Shown piece by piece: positions 57,913-64,000 of a stretch of 64,000 nt of DNA. The notes under the pieces are model-generated. The model made no database searches. It was given only the letters and a program-made list of their open reading frames with translations, and had not been told where the DNA came from. Every line of letters starts with the position of its first letter. The first letter of the stretch is position 1. Source of the DNA: Methylococcales bacterium (GTDB taxonomy: Bacteria; Pseudomonadota; Gammaproteobacteria; Methylococcales; Methylomonadaceae); NCBI GenBank assembly GCA_030753675.1, contig JASMBU010000008.1, positions 1-64,000 of the forward strand, given 5' to 3'. Position numbers and translations under genes: made by a program.

Positions 57913-58761
57913 TTAATCATCATCTTTAGGGATGTATTCTGGGATTGCAAGTAGAGGAATATGATACGACTCTATGATATTTTCTATTTTTTCAGCATTT
58001 GTATCAATGAGTTTTTCCAAGAGTTCTTTGCGAGCGTTATCACCATAGCGAACCGCCATAGAGATAGAAAAATCAAATTTCATTCCGGCATTTGATTTCA
58101 AGGGGATGACATTGTAATTGGTGACTCCACCGTCACCTAACACATAGCCTGCCATGGGTCCCCATAATATAACCATATCAATTTTACCAGAACGAAGGTC
58201 TTTGCTAATCATCATGGCAGTATTATTTTCATTGTCACCGGTCATTGTTTGATAGGGGATACCTTGGTCAATTAGGCCGTTTCGATGTAGCCAAGTTGTT
58301 CCGGGGCCTCTGTCAAACATAGCGATTTTAAGCGTACTAAGCCGGTCTTCGTTGGCTTGTGCTAATTGGTACGGTGAGGTTATATCGTCCCACCCACGTC
58401 CTTTAGCAATTACCAGGACATAACTGGAGTGATAATAAGGTTTCGTTGTGAGTGCAAGGTCGTAGCCTGTCGGTACGCCCATAACAACATCACAGGTATA
58501 GCCTTGGTTGTCAGCAAGTGGTTTTCTAAGTGTATTTCTGATAAAACCGATTCGTTGTGGGAACCAGGTGAACTTGAGCGGTAAATTTAATTGGTCAGCA
58601 AAAACAGCTGCAATGTCATTTTCAAAGCCACTGCCGTCACTTAATGAGTAAGGTGGGTGTAAGGGGTCAGCGCATACTTTAAAGGCCTTGTCTGCAAGCA
58701 CAGTTGCGCTGAAGGCAAGGCAGCAACATAAGGCGGTAATGGATAAGGGAAGCTTAGTCAT
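57913..58761 (-). CDS. xoxJ: XoxJ/MxaJ-like periplasmic binding protein
   Basis: A 282-residue exported protein with a signal peptide ending near ATVLADKAF. The mature protein is a type II solute-binding fold (FKVCADPLHPPYSLSDGSGFENDIAAVFADQL) of the kind always found beside PQQ alcohol dehydrogenases; XoxJ is thought to help activate XoxF. It carries two Cys (KVCADP, YTCDVV) that may pair. It is on the same strand as xoxF, 114 bases downstream, but separated by an intrinsic terminator. No transmembrane transporter partner is encoded here, which fits a dehydrogenase accessory role and not import. Confidence 0.88.
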   Translation of the reverse strand: MTKLPLSITALCCCLAFSATVLADKAFKVCADPLHPPYSLSDGSGFENDIAAVFADQLNLPLKFTWFPQRIGFIRNTLRKPLADNQGYTCDVVMGVPTGYDLALTTKPYYHSSYVLVIAKGRGWDDITSPYQLAQANEDRLSTLKIAMFDRGPGTTWLHRNGLIDQGIPYQTMTGDNENNTAMMISKDLRSGKIDMVILWGPMAGYVLGDGGVTNYNVIPLKSNAGMKFDFSISMAVRYGDNARKELLEKLIDTNAEKIENIIESYHIPLLAIPEYIPKDDD

Positions 58762-58800
58762 GAGGGTTCTCTTAAAAAAGAAGATGTAACATTTAATGGA

Positions 58801-58839
58801 TAAAAAAAGACCCTAGCTGAACAAACAGCTAGAGTCTTT
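58801..58839 (-). terminator. Intrinsic terminator between xoxF and xoxJ
   Basis: On the minus strand AAAGACtCTAGCTG, loop TTTGTT, CAGCTAGgGTCTTT, followed by a run of T. The stem is 13 bp with one mismatch. It lies 37 bases after the xoxF stop codon and ahead of xoxJ. Confidence 0.85.
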
Positions 58840-58875
58840 AAGATGTACCAATTAAGTTAATTTATAGCAATAAAT

Positions 58876-60735
58876 TTAGTGGTGACCTGGGAGTGCGAAT
58901 ACAGTGAAAACACCGCCCAGTTTAGTGTAAGCACTAAGGCTTCTGTAAGCGCCAACAGCACCTAAACCTTCAGTGTTAGTTGCATCGGTACCGTCATCAA
59001 TGCCAGCAGCCATACCGATACCGGCCCAGCCACCTACACCAGACAGAACGCCAACATATTGTTTGCCTCGGAAGCTCCAAGTGTTTACGTTGCCGATAAT
59101 GCCTGAAGGTGTTTTGAATTTATACAATTCACGACCTGTTTTAGCATCAACCGCTTTCAGATAGCCTTCTAATGTTCCGTAGAAAACTAATCCACCAGCC
59201 GTTGCAACAGAACCCGACCAAACTGAGAATGGTTCGTCGTTAGACCAAACAATTTCGCCGGTTGTAGCATCCCATGCAGTGAAAACGCCCAAGTTTGTTG
59301 AACCGTTCTTACGACCAGTTACTGCATCAACACCTGCTGGATACATGCTTAATGTTGCACCAACGTATGGTTGACCCGCTGTGTAGCTCACTTCAAAAGG
59401 CTCATAGTCCATACATACATGGTTACCCGAGATATAGAAGTAACCTGTTTGTGGTGAATAAGAAACCGGTTGTTGGTTTTTACTACCTAAAGCCGCAGGA
59501 CACACGCCTGTGGTATTTTCGTCTTCACCATGAAATTCAGTACTGAATTCATCAACAACTGTAGGGCGACCGGTATGCATATCAACTTCTGATACCCAGT
59601 TCACAGCTTTGTCAAAAGTTTCAGCAACCAGTAATTCACCGGTAACACGATCTAAGGTATAGCCAATGCCATTTCTGTCAAAATGAACGATGGTTTTACG
59701 CATTTTACCGTTGATTTTTTGATCAACTAATGGCACTTCATTGATACCATCAAAATCCCACTCATCATGTGGCGTCATTTGGTAAACCCATTTAACTTCA
59801 CCGGTATCCGCATCACGTGCCCAAAGAGACATTGACCATTTATTATCACCTGGTCGTTGAACAGGGTTCCATGTCGATGGGTTACCTGATCCATAATAAA
59901 CAAGGTTTAATTTAGGATCATAGCTGTACCAGCCCCATGTTGTACCGCCACCGATTTTCCATTGGTCGCCTTCCCAAGTTTTTGTGCTTGAGTTTGCGCC
60001 AACTTTAGTGACTTTACCGTTTGCCCAAGTAGTTGTAGAGCTTGAGTTAATTAATGTGTCAGAATCTGGACCCATGCTGTAACCTTTCCAAGCTAACTGG
60101 CCGGTGTTGATATCGTATGCCGCTAAAAATCCACGAACACCGAATTCCCCGCCTGAAATACCTGTGATAACTTTATCGTTCACAACAATAGGTGAGTTGG
60201 TGTTGGTCATGCCTAATTTAGGATCACCGTTTTGCACACTCCAAATTCGCTTACCGGTTTTGGCATCAAGTGCCGTCAAAACAGTATCAGATTGTTGTAA
60301 AAATATTTTACCGTCACCGTAAGCTAAGCCACGGTTAACTGTGTCACAACACATCACAGGGATAGTTACATCTGCATCTTGTTTTGGGGTGTATTCCCAA
60401 ATGACCGATTGCGATGCTTGATCAAGAGCGTATACAGTGTTGGGAAAAGGGGTGTGAATGTAGATTGTATCATTCACAACAATGGGGCCGCCTTCGTGTC
60501 CACGTAGAACGCCTGTTGAAAAAGTCCAAGCAGGTTGCAGATCGCTAACGTTGTTTGTGTTTATTTCGTTGAGTTTACTGTAACGAGTTCCTTGATAATC
60601 ACCGCCCCACGTAGCCCAGTTTTTAGCGTTGTTTGTGAGTCGTTCCAAGTTACTGTTAGCAGTTGAAATCGCAGGTGCAGCTAAACAAGTAGCGACAGTG
60701 GTTGCGATCAGCCAGCTTTTAACAGGCATTTTCAT
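58876..60735 (-). CDS. xoxF: Lanthanide-dependent PQQ methanol dehydrogenase XoxF
   Basis: A 619-residue periplasmic quinoprotein that oxidises methanol to formaldehyde (or formate). A signal peptide (about residues 1-26, [19 protein letters not shown]) is followed by the eight-bladed propeller. PQQ residues: the vicinal disulfide CC at about 129-130 and the Trp and Glu blocks. Metal ligands: E197 (SGGEFG), N285 (YGSGNPS), catalytic D327 and the extra D329 in [11 protein letters not shown]; that second Asp is the lanthanide signature, where MxaF has Ala. The start at 60735 follows GGAGGAAAC; an upstream in-frame Met at 60843 is not used. xoxJ follows. No xoxG cytochrome is next to it. Confidence 0.96.
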   Translation of the reverse strand: MKMPVKSWLIATTVATCLAAPAISTANSNLERLTNNAKNWATWGGDYQGTRYSKLNEINTNNVSDLQPAWTFSTGVLRGHEGGPIVVNDTIYIHTPFPNTVYALDQASQSVIWEYTPKQDADVTIPVMCCDTVNRGLAYGDGKIFLQQSDTVLTALDAKTGKRIWSVQNGDPKLGMTNTNSPIVVNDKVITGISGGEFGVRGFLAAYDINTGQLAWKGYSMGPDSDTLINSSSTTTWANGKVTKVGANSSTKTWEGDQWKIGGGTTWGWYSYDPKLNLVYYGSGNPSTWNPVQRPGDNKWSMSLWARDADTGEVKWVYQMTPHDEWDFDGINEVPLVDQKINGKMRKTIVHFDRNGIGYTLDRVTGELLVAETFDKAVNWVSEVDMHTGRPTVVDEFSTEFHGEDENTTGVCPAALGSKNQQPVSYSPQTGYFYISGNHVCMDYEPFEVSYTAGQPYVGATLSMYPAGVDAVTGRKNGSTNLGVFTAWDATTGEIVWSNDEPFSVWSGSVATAGGLVFYGTLEGYLKAVDAKTGRELYKFKTPSGIIGNVNTWSFRGKQYVGVLSGVGGWAGIGMAAGIDDGTDATNTEGLGAVGAYRSLSAYTKLGGVFTVFALPGHH

Positions 60736-61378
60736 AAAGTTTCCTCCAAGTAGTCTGTCATGATGGCAGAGTACAGTTAATTTTCTAAGACTAAATTTTA
60801 GTTTTAAGTTTAAGCTGGATGATTTTTTGAGATTTAAATTCACTCAACCATTCCAAGTGCGTAAATTGAATGATTTTGACCAAAAAGTCAATATTAAATA
60901 GGGTTTGAACTGATAATTTATTTGTATGGCTGGCGATGGTGCGGTTCTAAATCCCCCTAAATCCTATATTCTTCCTAAGTGATAAAAGGTAAGTCTTCAT
61001 TATTGTTGGGAAAGTTGTTTGTTTTTGATGTGTTTATAAGGCTACTCACAGAGCAGTGACTTGAAGGTTTTGGATGAGCGTGAAAAATAACAATTTTTTG
61101 AATTAGAATAAAATGCGATCATAGCGTGCTTAAACTTCGATGCGTTTGCTATTAAAGGGGTCAGGCTATATCTTTAAATAATTATTCAGCAGGGGTTATA
61201 TTTTTTTGAATTAATTTTATTCATAGGTGCCTTTTTTGAAAAGGCTATTTGAGTTGTCTTCGCTAGCCAATAATTAGTGCAGATATTTTTTAGGCGCTAT
61301 TGTTACGCGATCGGTTGAATTTTTTTCGTAAGTTTTGAGGCAATACCAGATACAACAGCGTAAAAGGAGCGTGTCGTT
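60736..61378. other. 643-base intergenic region upstream of xoxF and yoaA
   Basis: No gene is visible. On the xoxF side there is a palindrome TTGAC-CAAAAA-GTCAA (60876-60891), about 140 bases before the xoxF start; one arm could serve as a -35, but the matching -10 is weak. Nearer the helicase gene is GGGGTCAGGCT (61157-61167), which resembles the ends of REP-associated (IS200-like) transposon elements, and a perfect 7-bp hairpin GCCTTTT-TTG-AAAAGGC (61229-61245). The rest is AT-rich with no clear promoter for the helicase. Confidence 0.5.
60876..60891. promoter_or_regulatory. TTGAC-N6-GTCAA palindrome upstream of xoxF
   Basis: A 16-base inverted repeat on the xoxF side of the divergent gap. 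It could bind a dimeric regulator or simply include the -35 of the xoxF promoter. No regulator gene for it is in the window. Confidence 0.35.
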
Positions 61379-63286
61379 TTGATCAACTTAGATCATTTTT
61401 TCTCTACTGAGGGCGCATTAAGTCAAAAGGTTCCTGATTATGAGCTCAGAGTAGAGCAGTTTGAGATGGCCACTGCTATTTACCAAGCTATTGAGAATGA
61501 AAAACATCTTGTCGCGGAAGCGGGTACAGGGACCGGTAAAACCTTTGCCTATTTAGCCGCTGTTATTGCTGCGGGTAAAAAAGCGGTTATTTCGACCGGT
61601 ACCAAAAACCTACAAGATCAGCTTTTTTTTAAAGATATTGCCATGTTGAGACAGGTTATTGAGACCCCTTTTAGTGCTTGTTTGCTTAAAGGGCGGAGTA
61701 ATTACTTATGTTTGTATCGATTGGAGAAGGCGCTCCATAGTCATTCGTTTAACGCCGAAGAGCAAGCCCAATTGATGGCGATTAAAGACTGGTCGTTACA
61801 AACTAAATCGGGTGATATAACGCAAATGGAGATTATCTCAGAGTCGGCGCCAGTTTGGTTTCAGGCGACCTCTACGGCTGACAATTGTTTGGGTCAAGAG
61901 TGTCCGGATTACCATCGGTGCCATTTAACTCAGGCACGAAAAATGGCTAAAGAGGCGGATATTACCGTTGTTAATCATCACTTACTCTGTGCTGATTGGA
62001 GTATACGAGATACTGGCTTTGGTGAGTTATTACCTGATGCGGATGTAATCGTGATAGACGAAGCGCATCAACTTGCTAAGGTGGCGAGTGGCTTTTTAGG
62101 TAATACGGTTAGTGGTAACCAAATTAAAGATTTAGCGCAGTCAACGATCGCAGAAAGCGTTAATTTATCGGTGTCATTACCGAATTTACGGAGATGTGCC
62201 GAAGAGGTTTTAAGCGCGGTAATAACCTTAAAAATGGCGTTTGGTATTGAATTAAAAAGGGGCGCTTGGGTCGACTTGGAAGTAGATCAACGGCTTTGGA
62301 CAACATTAAAAGAACTTTTAACCGTTTTAAATAATCTTTCTACGCAATTATCAGAGCTGGCAGGGTCCAGTAAAGGTATAGATCTATGTTCTAAGCGTTC
62401 TGAGCAGTTGATAGGGGATCTTGAAACTTTAGTGCAGGCACAAGATAGTTCGTGGATTCAATGGTATGAGGTGTTTAAAAAAACGTTTACGTTGTCGCGT
62501 ACGCCAGTCAATATCGCGAATGATTTTCAGTCCTTTATGCGCCAACATGGGCAAACCTGGGTCTTTACGTCAGCGACGTTAAGTGTCGGTAAGAAATTTG
62601 ATTATTTTCTGAGCAGTCTGGGCTTAGAAGGGGTTGATTCGCATTATTGGGAGAGTCCGTTTGATTACCCCGGTCAGTCGTTGTTTTATCATCCTAAAGG
62701 GGTTTCTTTACCAAATTCTACGGATTTCATTGATTCTATTGTAAAATATGCCCAACCTGTCATTGTCGCAAGTCAAGGACGTGCTTTTTTTTTATTTACC
62801 AGTCATGCGACAATGCGGGCGGTTGCGAAGCAGATGGAAGCTGCTATAGAGTTTCCATTGCTCGTTCAAGGGACCCGTTCAAAATCTTATTTATTGCAAC
62901 GATTTAAACAATCCGGTAATGCGGTCTTGTTAGGGACCTCTAGTTTTTGGGAGGGTGTTGACGTTAGAGGAGAGGCGTTGTCTTGTGTCATTATTGATAA
63001 ACTACCTTTTGAGGCGCCTAATGATCCGGTGCTTAAAGCGCGTTTAAAGGTCATGGAGCAATCTGGGGACAATCCCTTTAGTAAGCATCAGTTGCCTGAA
63101 GCGGTCATTTCTTTGCGGCAAGGGGTCGGGCGATTGATTCGTGATAGTCAGGATCGCGGTGTACTAATGATATGTGACCCGCGGTTATTGAAACGCTCTT
63201 ATGGGCGTGTTTTTTTAGACAGTTTACCGAATATGGCACGGACACGAGAGATAGAGGATGTTAGAGAATTTTTTAGACAGGGTTGA
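61379..63286 (+). CDS. yoaA: DinG/YoaA-family iron-sulfur DNA helicase
   Basis: A 635-residue superfamily 2 ATP-dependent helicase (XPD-like) used in DNA repair. It has Walker A EAGTGTGKTFAYL near residue 50, an iron-sulfur cluster region with four Cys (KGRSNYLCLYR, NCLGQECPDYHRC) between about residues 105 and 185, the DEAH box VIDEAHQLA, and C-terminal motifs TSATLS, LGTSSFWEGVDV and RQGVGRLIRD. The length is that of YoaA. It starts at a TTG with an AAAGGAG site at 9 bases. tsaB follows after 6 bases. Confidence 0.92.
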   Translation: MINLDHFFSTEGALSQKVPDYELRVEQFEMATAIYQAIENEKHLVAEAGTGTGKTFAYLAAVIAAGKKAVISTGTKNLQDQLFFKDIAMLRQVIETPFSACLLKGRSNYLCLYRLEKALHSHSFNAEEQAQLMAIKDWSLQTKSGDITQMEIISESAPVWFQATSTADNCLGQECPDYHRCHLTQARKMAKEADITVVNHHLLCADWSIRDTGFGELLPDADVIVIDEAHQLAKVASGFLGNTVSGNQIKDLAQSTIAESVNLSVSLPNLRRCAEEVLSAVITLKMAFGIELKRGAWVDLEVDQRLWTTLKELLTVLNNLSTQLSELAGSSKGIDLCSKRSEQLIGDLETLVQAQDSSWIQWYEVFKKTFTLSRTPVNIANDFQSFMRQHGQTWVFTSATLSVGKKFDYFLSSLGLEGVDSHYWESPFDYPGQSLFYHPKGVSLPNSTDFIDSIVKYAQPVIVASQGRAFFLFTSHATMRAVAKQMEAAIEFPLLVQGTRSKSYLLQRFKQSGNAVLLGTSSFWEGVDVRGEALSCVIIDKLPFEAPNDPVLKARLKVMEQSGDNPFSKHQLPEAVISLRQGVGRLIRDSQDRGVLMICDPRLLKRSYGRVFLDSLPNMARTREIEDVREFFRQG

Positions 63287-63292
63287 TTGGGC

Positions 63293-63973
63293 ATGAAATT
63301 ATTAGCTGTTGAAACGGCAACTGAGGCGTGTTCAGCAGCCTTGATTATTAATGGTGAGGTGGCTGAAGAGTTTGTTGTTCGGCCTCGTGAGCATAGCCGT
63401 CTGATTTTACCCATGATTGATCGATTGATGGCCAATGCGCAATTACAACCCGCTCAACTAGATGGATTGGCTTTTGGCGCCGGTCCAGGTGCATTTACTG
63501 GCGTGAGGATTGCAACCGGTGTGATACAAGGTATTGGGTTTGGTGCAGACTTACCGGTTGTGCCGGTATCAACATTAGCCGCTATGTCATTGCAAGCACT
63601 GGATGAATATGAGTCTTATAATTGGGTGTTGTCTTCAATAGATGCGCGTTTAGGAGAGGTTTATTGGGGCGTTTATCATCGCCATGATCAATATGGTGTT
63701 GAATTGGTTGGAGACGAGGCGGTTGTCTGTGCGTCAGAAGTGCTTTGCCCGGCTATTGAAGGTATTGGTGTGGGATCGGGATGGCGTGTTTATGAGGCCG
63801 TGTTAGCGGAGCACTTAAAGCATAAGGTGGTGGATGTCGTGGGGGGTTATTTGCCGCGCGCTGCAGTTGTTGCTAAATTGGCTGTTGCCAATTTTTCACA
63901 GGCACAATCTGCTGAGCAGGTTAGGCCGGTTTATCTTAGAAATAATGTTGCCAAAAAGTCGCTTAAGCCTTGA
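63293..63973 (+). CDS. tsaB: tRNA threonylcarbamoyladenosine synthesis protein TsaB
   Basis: TsaB partners TsaD and TsaE to make t6A37 in tRNAs that read ANN codons. The 226-residue ASKHA-fold protein has LLAVETATEACSAAL, the nucleotide loop FGAGPGAFTGVRIATGVIQG and the family-typical HSRLILPMIDRL. It lies right after the yoaA helicase gene, an order seen in E. coli (yoaA-tsaB). Confidence 0.95.
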   Translation: MKLLAVETATEACSAALIINGEVAEEFVVRPREHSRLILPMIDRLMANAQLQPAQLDGLAFGAGPGAFTGVRIATGVIQGIGFGADLPVVPVSTLAAMSLQALDEYESYNWVLSSIDARLGEVYWGVYHRHDQYGVELVGDEAVVCASEVLCPAIEGIGVGSGWRVYEAVLAEHLKHKVVDVVGGYLPRAAVVAKLAVANFSQAQSAEQVRPVYLRNNVAKKSLKP

Positions 63974-64000
63974 TCTGGTTTTTTTAGCTGAGGTATAACC

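Noticed and set aside
58876-60735. Calcium-type methanol dehydrogenase MxaF
   Set aside because: The second Asp in WDFDG is the lanthanide signature; MxaF has Ala there, and no mxaI small subunit follows.
60736-60843. N-terminal extension of XoxF to an upstream Met at 60843
   Set aside because: The extension is basic and not secretory; the ATG at 60735 has a strong GGAGGAAAC ribosome site and starts a proper signal peptide.

Overview
The window looks like a chromosomal segment from a gammaproteobacterial methylotroph, most likely a moderately AT-rich relative of the Methylococcales (methane and methanol oxidisers). The key sign is a complete lanthanide-type methanol dehydrogenase (xoxF, minus strand, 58876-60735) followed by its periplasmic partner xoxJ. 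Much of the gene order is classical for Gammaproteobacteria: truA-trpF-trpB-trpA-accD-folC-dedD-cvpA-purF-metZ, nrdR-ribD-ribE-ribBA-ribH-nusB-thiL-pgpA, and tRNA-fMet-rimP-nusA-infB-rbfA-truB-rpsO-pnp. The order-level placement is an inference; no marker here fixes the genus. Almost the whole window is vertically inherited core genome. I see no phage, integrase, intact insertion sequence or CRISPR array.

Layout. 1-12.4 kb: the start of an exported protein leaving the left edge, gcvH, a PfkB-type kinase with mazG, a convergent RegB/RegA-type redox two-component system, msrA divergent from hslO, an unknown lipoprotein, cysQ, a TonB-dependent receptor with its own promoter, an H-NS-like protein, a BepA-like M48 protease and a rubredoxin. 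12.5-18 kb: pyruvate dehydrogenase E1 and E2 (two nearly identical lipoyl domains, no E3), tusD-tusC, and a frameshifted small cysteine-cluster gene. 18-22.2 kb: a type-2 EF-G and the ABC-F factor EttA on the minus strand. 22.4-33.4 kb: a GST-fold protein, trhO, dapA-bamC, purL, cysM, rlmD, an L,D-transpeptidase and truA. 33.5-42.3 kb: tryptophan, fatty acid, folate, purine and methionine genes in one long plus-strand run. 42.3-43.2 kb: glutaredoxin and a class II aldolase on the minus strand. 43.3-49.0 kb: nrdR and the riboflavin genes, leading into thiL and pgpA. 49.1-57.9 kb: the translation and RNA-processing operon, ending in a strong terminator. 57.9-60.7 kb: xoxJ and xoxF. 61.4-64 kb: a DinG/YoaA-type helicase and tsaB.

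No clear novel multi-gene system is visible. The best leads are: the small cysteine-cluster gene broken by a 5-base tandem repeat and sitting where tusB might be expected; the xoxF-terminator-xoxJ arrangement without a neighbouring cytochrome gene; the RibBA protein whose GTP cyclohydrolase II half has lost its zinc and catalytic residues; the two successive intrinsic terminators between the initiator tRNA and rimP; the EttA/EF-G2 pair; and the 640-base xoxF upstream region with a TTGAC-N6-GTCAA palindrome and a possible relic of a REP-associated transposon end.
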